A stretch of DNA of 64,000 nt. It comes from an uncultured Oscillospiraceae bacterium (GTDB lineage Bacteria; Bacillota; Clostridia; Oscillospirales; Ruminococcaceae). Below, piece after piece: positions 1 through 7,832 of the stretch (positions are counted from its first letter, which is position 1; each line of letters starts with the position of its first letter). The stretch lies in the NCBI GenBank assembly GCA_900540595.1, contig UQGL01000007.1, positions 41,446 to 105,445 of the forward strand, written 5' to 3'. Made by a program: the position numbers and the translations under genes. The notes below the pieces were generated by a model, which had not been told where the DNA came from, made no database searches, and saw nothing but the letters and a program-made list of their open reading frames with translations.

Positions 1-343
1 CATGGTGCAGCCTGCCGTGCAGCCGCATCGGCAGCACATACTGCACCACCGCCGCATTTTCCACCGCAGCGGGCACAAAGCCCGGCCAGTCCGCCCACTG
101 CAGCACCGGCCCCTCGCCAAGGCAGAGCCGGTCGCCCGGGGCCAGCGTGTAGTCCGCGCCGTAGCGTGCAGCCGTCTGCGGTATGACCACCAGCAGCGCC
201 GTGCCTTGCCGGGTGCCGCCCGCATCGGGCAAGGCGCGCCTGCCCTGCTGCCAGTACACGCCCCGCAGCACTTGGCGCACCACCCGGCGGTGCGCTGCAT
301 CGGGGTGGTAGAGGGTCACGGTCTCGCCGCAGAGCTTATCCAT
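1..343 (-). CDS. phage head-closure / minor capsid-like protein, partial
   Basis: The frame starts with ATG at 343-341 and reads open to the left edge, giving about 114 residues (MDKLCGETVTLYHPD at the start), so the 3' end lies outside the window. The start overlaps the stop of the connector gene upstream by 8 bases, the tight coupling usual in phage head operons. Its place right after the connector gene and its small, beta-rich, charged make-up suggest a head-closure or minor capsid protein of the virion neck. No single motif proves this. Family assignment is by position and general resemblance only. Confidence 0.55.
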   Translation of the reverse strand, partial: MDKLCGETVTLYHPDAAHRRVVRQVLRGVYWQQGRRALPDAGGTRQGTALLVVIPQTAARYGADYTLAPGDRLCLGEGPVLQWADWPGFVPAAVENAAVVQYVLPMRLHGRLHH

Positions 344-707
344 TGTTCACCCACCGCCCTATGCTGTAGTAGTATCCGGCCTCGCGCCGGTAATGCCGCG
401 CGCGGTCGTCCAGCGTGCGGGCGCAAAGTTCCGGCGGGGCGGTGTAGGTCTCGCTCACGCTGCCGATGCTCACCCGCGCCAGACCGCGCCGCTCGTCCTC
501 CTGCGCAAATTCATACATCGCATCGGCGATCGCACAGAGCGCCATCTCGGCGGCGGTGTCCTCGGTATACGCCCCAGCCGGGGTCATGGAGTAGATGCGG
601 CGCATACGCTTCAGTTCAATTTCAGCGCGCTTCAAAAAGCGCGGGAACTCGCTCTCGGGGATATCCTCCCCAGCGAACTGCTCCTTATAAAAGGTGTAAT
701 CCGGCAT
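336..707 (-). CDS. phage head-tail connector-like protein
   Basis: This is a 123-residue protein directly downstream of the major capsid gene, with 12 bases between them. Small helical proteins at this place in Siphoviridae-type head operons usually form the connector ring under the portal (gp6/gp15 type). The sequence is rich in Glu, Arg and Ala helices (for example FLKRAEIELKRMRRIY) and contains no catalytic motif. The ribosome site is a weak GGGGG stretch, and translation is probably coupled. Function is inferred from gene order and size. Confidence 0.6.
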   Translation of the reverse strand: MPDYTFYKEQFAGEDIPESEFPRFLKRAEIELKRMRRIYSMTPAGAYTEDTAAEMALCAIADAMYEFAQEDERRGLARVSIGSVSETYTAPPELCARTLDDRARHYRREAGYYYSIGRWVNNG

Positions 708-719
708 GCGCCCGCCCCC

Positions 720-1574
720 TTACGCCTTAAACTTTGCCAGCACGACCTTGGCCTCGTTCGACAGCACGGCGACATAGAACTCGTCTGCGGTGATCTCGGT
801 GGTGCGGGTCTTGGGCTTGCGCTCGGTCTCGATATTGACCTCGCGCTTACGGTAGATGGTCAGGGCGGGGATCTCATCGTCCACCTCGGGGTCAGCCTCC
901 AGCTTGACGATCGGGCAGGCGTAGACGCCGTCCGCCAGCGGCACCTTTTTGCTGGGCACCAGGCGGCAGCCTGCGATCATGCCGATCTCACCGGTCAGGC
1001 CGACACCGGGGGTGTACTTGTCCGCGCTGAGGAAGTCAGGGTTTTTGCGCAGCTGCGTGACCTGCTTGGGGTGGATGAACAGCACCTTGTCGGAGCAGCC
1101 CATCTCCTCCTCAAACAGATCGACCGCGTCCACGATCGCATTGTAGCTGATGGCGGCCTTGCTGCCGTCATAGATCAGGCTGGCCGTCTGCAGCGCCTCC
1201 ATGCAGTCGCTGTCGATCTTGGCAGCGATGGCCAGCGCCAGCTGGGTGTTGGCCTCCCCCACCGGGTTGCCGTAGCCGGACAGCACCGCCTCATCGGTCA
1301 GGCCGATGCCCTTCATCGCCTTTTTGATCTTAGCCTTGCGGGTGGAGGTCGTCATCTTCTCGATGGCGACCTCGCCGCCCTCGGCCACATCGGACGCATC
1401 GCCGATGTAGGTGTAGGCGGGCACCGTGATGGTGTCGCCGGGCACACCGGCGAGCGTATCATCAATTTTGGCGAACGGCGCCACGCGCAGCTTCTTGGGG
1501 ATACGGGCCGAGACCATGTCGCCCATGACCTCCGGGTCGATCAGATCGGACAGCTTCGTGATAAAATCAGACAT
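720..1574 (-). CDS. phage major capsid protein, N4-gp56 type
   Basis: The 284-residue product opens with LSDLIDPEVMGDMVSARIP and follows with GDTITVPAYTYIGDASDVAEG, the signature arrangement of the N4-gp56 family major capsid proteins of Firmicutes phages (HK97-like fold). The length fits the family. The start has an AAAAGGAG site 8 bases upstream. It forms the procapsid shell. It lies between portal and connector as in a complete head module, and no separate scaffold or protease gene was seen next to it in this window. Confidence 0.85.
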   Translation of the reverse strand: MSDFITKLSDLIDPEVMGDMVSARIPKKLRVAPFAKIDDTLAGVPGDTITVPAYTYIGDASDVAEGGEVAIEKMTTSTRKAKIKKAMKGIGLTDEAVLSGYGNPVGEANTQLALAIAAKIDSDCMEALQTASLIYDGSKAAISYNAIVDAVDLFEEEMGCSDKVLFIHPKQVTQLRKNPDFLSADKYTPGVGLTGEIGMIAGCRLVPSKKVPLADGVYACPIVKLEADPEVDDEIPALTIYRKREVNIETERKPKTRTTEITADEFYVAVLSNEAKVVLAKFKA

Positions 1575-1690
1575 AAATTTTTCTCCTTTTCAAATCCGAT
1601 TGCTTTGCAGGGGCCGGGTATGCCCGGCCCTCAACTTTTTTGTGGTTGCCTTTTTTCCTGTTTGTCGCAGGGGTGTCCTGACCCCGCCTC

Positions 1691-1849
1691 CTACTTCTTC
1701 ATCTCCTGATACACCTCCGGGTTTTCCCGCTTCAGCGCCAGCCGCTCGCGGTAGCCCATGCGGTCAAATGCCGCGCGGTCGGGCGTTACCGGCACACTGC
1801 CGGTCCCTGCCGCATAGGGTGCCGGGGTCATCTGCTTCTGCTCGTCCAT
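1691..1849 (-). CDS. small phage protein between portal and capsid genes
   Basis: A 52-codon frame (MDEQKQMTPAPYAAG to YQEMKK, stop TAG) begins one base inside the portal stop region, so it is coupled to portal translation. The sequence is Pro/Ala-rich at the start and ends in a basic, charged helix (RLALKRENPEVYQEMKK). Its position between portal and capsid genes is where scaffold or head-accessory proteins lie, but it is much shorter than known scaffolds. No family recognised. Confidence 0.6.
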   Translation of the reverse strand: MDEQKQMTPAPYAAGTGSVPVTPDRAAFDRMGYRERLALKRENPEVYQEMKK

Positions 1850-3186
1850 CAAGCCTCACCTCCCTTCTGTCTCTCCGCGCCGATAAACCGGCGCCGTATC
1901 TCGGCCAGCTCCGCCTCTGTCTCGCACGGCAGGTCAAAATACCATGCCAGCGCCAGCTCGGGGCGCAGCAGCCCTGCATCCACCATCTCGCGCTGCTCTG
2001 CCCAGACGCGGGCGCGGTCATACAAAACGCCGTCGCCCCAGTCTATAGATGGGGCCGTGTCCGCCGCACCATGCGGCACGCCGTACAGCGCGCCCAGCGT
2101 GCCGCAGAGTGCCATCGCCTGCCGTACGGTGTCCGCCCAGGCGGCCTGCAGGTCGCGGATGGTCAGGTCATAGTCCACCGCTGTTGCGGTGATCTCGGTG
2201 GCGGTGCGCGGCTCGCCGGTGCCGTCCAGCTCGCTCAGGATTCCGCGGCGCAGCCCCAGCAGGCTTTCGCAGCCGCGTAAAAGGTCCTGCTTGCGGGCCA
2301 GATAGCTCTGCTCCCGCAGGGCCGGGCTGTAGACCGTTACCCCCACATTGGCTGGGTCGTCCGGCAGGCCGACAAACAAATCATCGCGCAGCGCGCGCCG
2401 CCCCTGTGCATCAGGCCGGAGCAGATCCTCCGACGCAAACACCCGCGAGGCACCGTTCGCAAACTCGGTGTTCAGCTGCTCCTCGCAGCGGGCCAGCGCG
2501 TGCAGCAGCCCCGCCGCCGGGGCGTAGATGCTCACGGCATCGGTGCTGCCGTCCACGCAGTTCATCAGCGGCATCCGCAGCACGGCCAGCCCCACGCCCT
2601 GCACGCCGGGCAGCATCAGCTGCGGCACCAGCGCCGCACAGGCGGGCAGGGTGCTCAGCGGCACGCACCGCCCCAGCACCTGCCCGTTCAGCTCAAACAG
2701 CCGTGTCTCGATGGTCAGCCCCTCGGCACCGGCCGTACGGCGCTCCAGCAGGGCATACTGCCGCCCGTCACAGCTGTGACGCTCCATCGTGCCGACCGCC
2801 AGCAGCCGGCCGTGTGCATCCCGCGCCAGCGGCACATAGCAGTCGCGGCGGATGGCCGTAAAGTCAAACCCGCCGTCCGCTGGCACCGGCTTGAGCAGAC
2901 ATTCCCCGCCGACCAGCGCGTACTGCATGGCGGTGCGCGCCGCCGCGTTCAGGGCTGCCAGACTGCGCTGCACGGCCTCCGGCGCAGCGGGCGGCAGCCG
3001 GGTCTCATATTCAGCAAACACGGTGCGGCAGAGCTTGCCCACGATGAGCGCCGCAAGCCGCGGGGCCGCATCCTCGCCGGGGCGCGGCGCGCCGTAGTAC
3101 AAATCCAGCCACTCCCGCAGCGCGGCCCGCATTTTCGCCGATGTCACATCGCTTTTTCCAAAAGCCTGTTCCAGATAAGTTTGTAT
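1849..3186 (-). CDS. phage portal protein with probable ATA start
   Basis: The product is a portal protein, the dodecameric DNA gate of the capsid. This rests on position between TerL and capsid, length (about 445 residues) and portal-like sequence such as LLRGCESLLGLRRGILSELDG and TATEITATAVDYD. The open frame reaches 3309, but everything before about 3190 lies in a dispersed repeat and is unlike phage protein. A strong AAGGAGG site precedes codon ATA (3186-3184) by 8 bases. No in-frame ATG, GTG or TTG lies nearer; the first later ones are GTG and ATG 14 and 19 codons on. I place the start at ATA. A lost ATG would equally explain this. Confidence 0.75.
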   Translation of the reverse strand: MQTYLEQAFGKSDVTSAKMRAALREWLDLYYGAPRPGEDAAPRLAALIVGKLCRTVFAEYETRLPPAAPEAVQRSLAALNAAARTAMQYALVGGECLLKPVPADGGFDFTAIRRDCYVPLARDAHGRLLAVGTMERHSCDGRQYALLERRTAGAEGLTIETRLFELNGQVLGRCVPLSTLPACAALVPQLMLPGVQGVGLAVLRMPLMNCVDGSTDAVSIYAPAAGLLHALARCEEQLNTEFANGASRVFASEDLLRPDAQGRRALRDDLFVGLPDDPANVGVTVYSPALREQSYLARKQDLLRGCESLLGLRRGILSELDGTGEPRTATEITATAVDYDLTIRDLQAAWADTVRQAMALCGTLGALYGVPHGAADTAPSIDWGDGVLYDRARVWAEQREMVDAGLLRPELALAWYFDLPCETEAELAEIRRRFIGAERQKGGEA

Positions 3187-3205
3187 AGTCCGTTCCTCCT
3201 TTCTT

Positions 3206-3356
3206 AAAGCCTTCCCCCTGCGGGGGAAGGTGGCGCCGCAGCGCCGGATGAGGGGCAGCGTTTCCGGCGCATCCCATAAACGGGCAATCCCGGCAGCTTC
3301 GCCCCTCATCAGTCAGCGGTCGGAGCCGCTGACAGCTTCCCCCCAAAGGGGAAGCC
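3206..3356. repeat. dispersed GC-rich inverted repeat, family A copy 1
   Basis: The ends are GCCTTCCCCCTGCGGGGGAAGG and a matching TTCCCCCC-AAA-GGGGAAGC hairpin, with internal GGATGAGGGG and CCCCTCATCAGTC blocks. The same layout recurs at 14730, 46603 and 61540. There is no coding capacity. It sits between the terminase and portal genes, inside what should be one phage operon. Confidence 0.8.
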
Positions 3357-3364
3357 GCGCTGCC

Positions 3365-4609
3365 TCAATTTCCTCTCCTTCTCCACACGCCCTCCAAGGC
3401 GTAGCGCACCGCATCAATGTGGTGGTTGTTCACATCGGGGTAACCGGGCAGCACCTCGCCGGTGCGGGGGTCGCGCTCATACTCATACTCGCTGAACTCG
3501 GCCGCCGTGTCCGGGCAGCGCGCCGGGTCGATGACGATGGCCGCCAGCCCCTGCAGCCACTTCATGCTCTGCCGCACGCTGCCGGGGCCCTTTTGCGCCG
3601 CACGGCAGGGCAGCCCGGCGGCGCGGTAGTCGGCGCAGGACTTCGGCTCGGCGGCGTCCGCCGTAAGCGGGCCGCTGTCGGGGTCGGTCAGGCCGCGCTC
3701 CGCCAGCAGCCGGGCCGTCTCGCGGTTGGGGGTGCGGCGGCGGGTCAGCTCGTCATAGATGATCAGTGTGCGCCGCGCCGCATCATAGCACACCGCATTG
3801 TAGGCCCATGGGTCGGGGTACCAGCCCCAGTCAACGCCGTGGTAGACCCGGTCGCAGCGGTCCAGCTCGTCCTGCGCAAGGGTGCGCAGCTGCAGGTTGT
3901 CAAACACCGCCGCACCGCTGCCCACCACCTCGCCGCCGTACTCATGCCGGTATGCCGCCGGGTTCGTCCGCTCAAGATGCGCTGCATCCGCCCAGAACCG
4001 CTCCCCCAGCAGCGCGCGGGGCAGGTCGCGGTAGGTCGAGTGGTGTACCAGCTTGCCGGGGCGCTGCTCCAGCGCGTAGCGGTTGACCCAGCTGCGCGCC
4101 ATAGCCGGCGGGTTGAAGCTTTTCAGCGTCAGCGCCCAGCTGCCGCCGCGCAGCACCGTCTGCTCGACATTGCGCACCTCCTCGGGGCCGTCAAACTGGT
4201 CAAGCTCCTCAAACCAGCAGACCCCCACCGAGCCGAACGGCAGCTTCAGGCTTTTCAGCTTGCCCGGGTCGTCCAGCCCGAAGAACAAAATTTTCTGCCC
4301 GGTCGGCAGGTAGGTACATTCCATCGGGCTGACCGTGCAGCGGAAGTACCCCGCGCAGCCCAGCTCCCCGATGGCCCATACGATCTGGTTGTACACACTG
4401 TTGCGCAGCGTGCCGCCCACCTTGCGCAGCACCACGGCATGGCAGTCCGGGCGGCGCAGCAGCTGCCACACAAGCTCGATGGACAGATAGCTGGACTTGC
4501 CCGACCCGCGCCCGCCCTTGGCCACGACCTCGCTGATGCCGCCGCTGCGTATCGCCGTATGCACCGGCCAGAAAACACCCGGTATCTTTTCTTTCAATCT
4601 CACCCGCAT
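3365..4609 (-). CDS. phage terminase large subunit
   Basis: The 414-residue packaging motor has an N-terminal ATPase domain with Walker A GGRGSGKSS (about residues 32-40) and a Walker B-like VCWFEELDQF (about 129-138). The C-terminal nuclease domain has acidic clusters GVDWG, TADAAEP and DVNNHHIDAVRY typical of PBSX-type TerL. Length is normal, so it looks intact. The start at 4609 lacks a good nearby ribosome site (GAGG lies about 15 bases up), so the exact start is uncertain. Confidence 0.88.
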   Translation of the reverse strand: MRVRLKEKIPGVFWPVHTAIRSGGISEVVAKGGRGSGKSSYLSIELVWQLLRRPDCHAVVLRKVGGTLRNSVYNQIVWAIGELGCAGYFRCTVSPMECTYLPTGQKILFFGLDDPGKLKSLKLPFGSVGVCWFEELDQFDGPEEVRNVEQTVLRGGSWALTLKSFNPPAMARSWVNRYALEQRPGKLVHHSTYRDLPRALLGERFWADAAHLERTNPAAYRHEYGGEVVGSGAAVFDNLQLRTLAQDELDRCDRVYHGVDWGWYPDPWAYNAVCYDAARRTLIIYDELTRRRTPNRETARLLAERGLTDPDSGPLTADAAEPKSCADYRAAGLPCRAAQKGPGSVRQSMKWLQGLAAIVIDPARCPDTAAEFSEYEYERDPRTGEVLPGYPDVNNHHIDAVRYALEGVWRRRGN

Positions 4610-4633
4610 CGGTCTGCCGCCAGCTCCTCTCTC

Positions 4634-4864
4634 TCATTCGTCCACGATGACGACTCCCTCCTCCCTTGCGCCGTCCCCCAGCCCCAGATGCTTGTAGAGC
4701 ATCTCGAGTGCGCGCAGCTTATCGGCCACCTTGACCGGCGGGCCGCCCTCCTCCCCCGGGACGGCGAAGGCGATCTCGGCCAGCTCGCCCAGCACATGGT
4801 CCGCGTTAATTTCGCACAATGACATTCCTCCCTTCGGGCATGAAAAAACTCGCGGGCGACTCAC
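4634..4864 (-). CDS. truncated or very short terminase small subunit
   Basis: The 76-residue product ends with VKVADKLRALEMLYKHLGLG, the usual C-terminal tail of Terminase_2-type small subunits, directly before TerL. The N-terminal DNA-binding helix-turn-helix of normal TerS (about 140-180 residues) is absent, and upstream DNA looks like a promoter, not coding sequence. The GTG start at 4864 has GGGAG close upstream; an ATG at 4825 (63 residues) is the alternative. The protein can be a deletion remnant or a minimal oligomerisation piece. Confidence 0.65.
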   Translation of the reverse strand: MSRPRVFSCPKGGMSLCEINADHVLGELAEIAFAVPGEEGGPPVKVADKLRALEMLYKHLGLGDGAREEGVVIVDE

Positions 4865-4891
4865 CTGTCTCCCACGAGTTTCGATGCTACC

Positions 4892-4920
4892 ATATTACCA
4901 CTATTGGTTGTGAAATACAA
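4892..4920 (-). promoter_or_regulatory. promoter for the phage head operon
   Basis: Read on the minus strand, TTGTAT (4920-4915), a 17-base spacer and TAATAT (4897-4892) lie just upstream of the short TerS gene. Confidence 0.5.
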
Positions 4921-4962
4921 TGAAATCCCGTGAAGTCTCTGCGAAATTTCGGGAAATGTTTT

Positions 4963-5385
4963 TCACGCCTCCTTTTCCGGCTCCATCCGCTCAACCGCCG
5001 CGCGGTGCAGCTGGTAGACCCGGCGCTGCACCACGCCCATCGCATCGGCGATCTCTGCAAAGCTTTGGCCCATGAGGTAGCGCCGCTGCAGCACCTGCCG
5101 CCCTGCGCTGTCCCCCACCGTCAGGATGCCGCGCATCACCTCCATCCGGGCCGCCATGCAGCCATCCAGCTGCTGCGCCAGCCTTTTCTGCGCATCTTCG
5201 ATATGTTCCACCGCGCGGGGCAGCCGGTCGGCATCGGGGCCGCTGCGCCCCGGCATACCGGACATGCACGCCGTCACCCGCGCCGCATCGCTGCGCAGCA
5301 CCGTGATCTCCTCCTCCAGCATACGCTGGCAGCTCAGCGCGGTCTGGTAGCGCCCAAGCCACGCCACTTTTTCCTGATAGTTCAT
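4963..5385 (-). CDS. ArpU/DUF1492-like phage late transcription regulator
   Basis: The 140-residue protein has a long charged N-terminal helical part and a C-terminal sigma-70 region-4-like helix-turn-helix (LQRRYLMGQSFAEIADAMGVVQRRVYQLHRAAVERM). This layout is that of ArpU/RinA-like activators, which switch on late packaging and head genes in gram-positive prophages. It lies directly upstream of the terminase genes, as expected. The start has AAAGGAGG 5 bases before ATG. Two tandem promoters precede it. Confidence 0.78.
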   Translation of the reverse strand: MNYQEKVAWLGRYQTALSCQRMLEEEITVLRSDAARVTACMSGMPGRSGPDADRLPRAVEHIEDAQKRLAQQLDGCMAARMEVMRGILTVGDSAGRQVLQRRYLMGQSFAEIADAMGVVQRRVYQLHRAAVERMEPEKEA

Positions 5386-5436
5386 CGCGTTCCTCCTTTA
5401 TTGCCTCTGCCATTGCGGAAAATGTTGGTTATCTCC

Positions 5437-5493
5437 ATCCTATATCAACAACCGCCAGTTGTCAATAGTATTTTAACAACTTTTCTTTGTCAA
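5437..5493 (-). promoter_or_regulatory. tandem overlapping promoters upstream of the phage regulator
   Basis: On the minus strand the first promoter is TTGACA (5493-5488), 17 bases, TACTAT (5470-5465). The second is TTGACA (5465-5460), 17 bases, TAGGAT (5442-5437). The two share base 5465. Each spacer contains GTTGTT at the same offset, so the region is a 28-base direct repeat and GTTGTT may be an operator. Confidence 0.75.
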
Positions 5494-5557
5494 TACAAAA
5501 AATGGGACTTCCACTCTCTTTTTTATCTCCCGCGGCCCCAGCGGCTCCTGAACCTAC

Positions 5558-5591
5558 AAAGCCCGCCCCGGATTGACCCGGGACGGGCTTT
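5558..5591 (-). terminator. terminator-like hairpin after cls
   Basis: AAAGCCCGCCCCGG and CCGGGACGGGCTTT form a 14-base stem with one mismatch and a 6-base loop. A T-run is poor on both strands. It lies downstream of cls and upstream of the prophage promoters, so it may separate them. Confidence 0.45.
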
Positions 5592-5689
5592 GTCTATTGG
5601 TATGTTTTTTGTAGGGGCGAGCATCGCTCGCCCGCCACCTCCCGCCGCTGCCTGTTTCCGGGGCATCGGGGACGCCGCCCTGCATCTTC

Positions 5690-7246
5690 TCAGCACAGCG
5701 GTGCCACCAATCTCAGCACCGCACTGTACATCGTGCCGAAGAACCCTGTCCGGCAGTCCGCCAGCTTCACCTCGGCGCTCTCCCTTTCGATCTCCGCCAG
5801 ATCGCGCCGCACATCGTCCAGCACCGCGCCGCCGTAGATCAGTACGCTGTTCTCAAAATGCAGGTAAAGGCTGCGGTAATCCAGGTTCACCGTGCCCACC
5901 GCCGCAATGCGGTCGTCTACCAGCCATGTCTTGGCATGCAGAAAGCCCGGTGTGTAGCTGAAGATCCTGACCCCCGCGCGCAGAAGATGCGGGAAGTAGC
6001 TCCGGGTCAGCTGGTAGATCGTCGGCTTGTCGGGCACGCCGGGCGTGTAGATGCGCACATCCACACCGCGCTTGGCCGCCAGCCGCAGGCAGGCCAGCAG
6101 GTCGTTATCCAGTATCAGGTAGGGCGTGCAGATCTGCAGCCGCCGCTGCGCCTGATTGATCAGCTCCAGATAAACATTCTTCGCCACGGCCTCCCGGTCC
6201 ACGGGGCTGTCGGCAAAGGGCTGCACCAGACAGTCGGTCGGCACCGGCGCAGCGGCGGGCAGGTCGCGGTCGATGTCAATATCCTCCTCGGGGTACTGTG
6301 CCTTCCAGAAGGTCAGGAAGATGTTGGCCAGCGCCCCCGCGCCCGGCCCCTCCAGCCGGACGCCGCTGTCCTTCCAATAGCCGAACCGCACCAGCCGGTT
6401 GATGTATTCATCGGCCAGATTCACGCCGCCGGTAAAGCCGATCTTTCCGTCAATGACCATGATCTTGCGGTGGTCGCGGTTGTTCATGACAAGGTTCAGC
6501 ACCGGCACGCAGCGGTTGAAGCTGAACGCCCGGATGCCCTCCGCCCGCAGCAGCTCGGCATAGTTGTGGGGCAGCAGGCTCAGGCAGCCCGCATCATCGT
6601 AGATGACCCGCACATCCAGCCCGGCAGCAGCCTTGCGGCGCAGGATCTCATGGATCTGGCCCCACATCTCGCCCATGCCGATGATAAAGCTCTCGACAAA
6701 GATGCTGCGCTCGGCGCTCTGCAGGGCGGGCAGCATGTCGGCCAGCATCGTCTGGCCGTCCGGGTAGTATCGCACCGCCGTGCCGCCGCACAGCGGCGCC
6801 GGGGCGTAATCGTGCAGATAGCGCGCTGTCAGCGCCGCCCGCGGGTCAGCCGCGCGCAGACGGGTCACAGCGGCGGGGTCCTCACGCCGGGTATCCGCCA
6901 TGGCCTGTTCGGCCCGCTCCTGCCGGCGGCGCAGGCCAAGCGCCGGGCGCTTGTTGCCCCACAGCAGGTACAAAAGGCCGCCCTGCACCGGCATGACTGC
7001 AAACAGGATCATCCAGCTGATCTTGAACTCCGGCACGGTGGAGTCCTGCCGGATCAGCGCCAGACACATGATGATGCTCAGCGTCAGGCCGGCGGCGTTG
7101 AACCACCGGGCATAGTCCGCCAGCCGGTAAAACAGCGCAAACAGCCACACCACCTGCAGCACAAGCAGCACGGCCGTCACGACCAGACGGCTGAACACAA
7201 GGTTCAGCACCCGGCGCAGCATCAGCCGCCAGTTATGTTTTTTCAT
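5690..7246 (-). CDS. cls: cardiolipin synthase (phospholipase D family)
   Basis: Condenses two phosphatidylglycerols to cardiolipin and glycerol at the membrane. The 518-residue protein has N-terminal membrane segments (about 20-42, 50-65 and 78-96), then two HKD sites: HRKIMVIDGK near residue 259 and HAKTWLVDD near 437, each followed by G-G/S-N-type motifs (TGGVNLADEY, GTVNLDYRS). This is the full bacterial Cls layout. The start at 7246 was chosen for GGAGG 9 bases upstream; the frame is open further but without a site. Confidence 0.93.
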   Translation of the reverse strand: MKKHNWRLMLRRVLNLVFSRLVVTAVLLVLQVVWLFALFYRLADYARWFNAAGLTLSIIMCLALIRQDSTVPEFKISWMILFAVMPVQGGLLYLLWGNKRPALGLRRRQERAEQAMADTRREDPAAVTRLRAADPRAALTARYLHDYAPAPLCGGTAVRYYPDGQTMLADMLPALQSAERSIFVESFIIGMGEMWGQIHEILRRKAAAGLDVRVIYDDAGCLSLLPHNYAELLRAEGIRAFSFNRCVPVLNLVMNNRDHRKIMVIDGKIGFTGGVNLADEYINRLVRFGYWKDSGVRLEGPGAGALANIFLTFWKAQYPEEDIDIDRDLPAAAPVPTDCLVQPFADSPVDREAVAKNVYLELINQAQRRLQICTPYLILDNDLLACLRLAAKRGVDVRIYTPGVPDKPTIYQLTRSYFPHLLRAGVRIFSYTPGFLHAKTWLVDDRIAAVGTVNLDYRSLYLHFENSVLIYGGAVLDDVRRDLAEIERESAEVKLADCRTGFFGTMYSAVLRLVAPLC

Positions 7247-7285
7247 AAGGGCTTTCCTCCTGCTGCATGATCCCGTAAAACAAAA

Positions 7286-7313
7286 CGCACCCCATCGCAT
7301 AGGACGGGGTGCG
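7286..7313 (-). terminator. rho-independent terminator of the small gene at 7330
   Basis: On the minus strand CGCACCCCG, an 11-base loop and CGGGGTGCG are followed by TTTTGTTTT. It lies between the small gene and cls and should stop the former. Confidence 0.75.
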
Positions 7314-7329
7314 GCAGCATTTTATTCCA

Positions 7330-7482
7330 TTACAGACGGTCAATGGCGGCCATGCAGTCGTCCATAGACATAAAGGTCACGGCGCAGTTGGAGCCGATGA
7401 ACCACCGTTCGTCCCCGTTGCAGACGATTTTGCGGATAAGCTTGCCGTGGTACTCAGTCTGGATGTAGATCCCGTTGGGCAC
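7330..7482 (-). CDS. small conserved-looking hypothetical protein
   Basis: A GTG start at 7482 with GGAGGG 7 bases upstream gives a 50-residue protein (MPNGIYIQTEYHGKL to CMAAIDRL). The frame is open to 7668 (112 residues), but a good promoter lies within that extension, so the short form is preferred. It is an independent unit with its own promoter and terminator. The residues IYIQTEY and WFIGSNCAVTFMS suggest a small beta-rich fold. Not recognised; no function proposed. Confidence 0.55.
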   Translation of the reverse strand: MPNGIYIQTEYHGKLIRKIVCNGDERWFIGSNCAVTFMSMDDCMAAIDRL

Positions 7483-7563
7483 TCTGTTTCCCTCCCAGAT
7501 ATAGTAGTATGGGCCGGGCGGCTGCGTAAGATGATGGGTTTTCCGCACCGCGGCTTTATATAA

Positions 7564-7592
7564 AGTATAAAGCAAAACCTCCCCGCGCGCAA
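7564..7592 (-). promoter_or_regulatory. promoter of the small gene at 7330
   Basis: Minus strand: TTGCGC (7592-7587), 17-base spacer, TATACT (7569-7564). Predicted start of transcription near 7557, giving a leader of about 75 bases. Confidence 0.6.
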
Positions 7593-7730
7593 GGGGCTTT
7601 TCGCTGTAGTTTATGTACGAATCGCGCCATTTTTTGGCACAACGCACAAAGGGTGCGCAGCATCGCACTTTGCGCGGCGGGCGGTTTTTTCCCCGCCGCG
7701 CCGTGCAGGCACGAAAATTGTAAAAAAATC

Positions 7731-7758
7731 TTGCGTGTTTCTGCGAAATGTGTATAAT
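7731..7758 (+). promoter_or_regulatory. promoter of the transketolase operon
   Basis: TTGCGT (7731-7736), a 16-base spacer and a consensus TATAAT (7753-7758) lie about 75 bases before the first transketolase start. Confidence 0.75.
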
Positions 7759-7832
7759 AGAAGTAGTATATTGTGTAGTGGTATCTCAAAATGCCACCCG
7801 ATTTTACCAATAGTGACCGGAGGAACTTAGCT

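Noticed and set aside
393..1709. Long plus-strand frames across the phage and many other genes
   Set aside because: High GC leaves opposite-strand frames open; they lack ribosome sites, family motifs and consistent operon layout.
3190..3309. N-terminal extension of the portal protein to 3309
   Set aside because: The extra 40 codons are translated from the family A repeat and lie upstream of the ribosome site.
7482..7668. 112-residue version of the small gene at 7330
   Set aside because: A promoter (7564-7592) lies within the extension and a better ribosome site precedes GTG 7482; kept as an alternative only.
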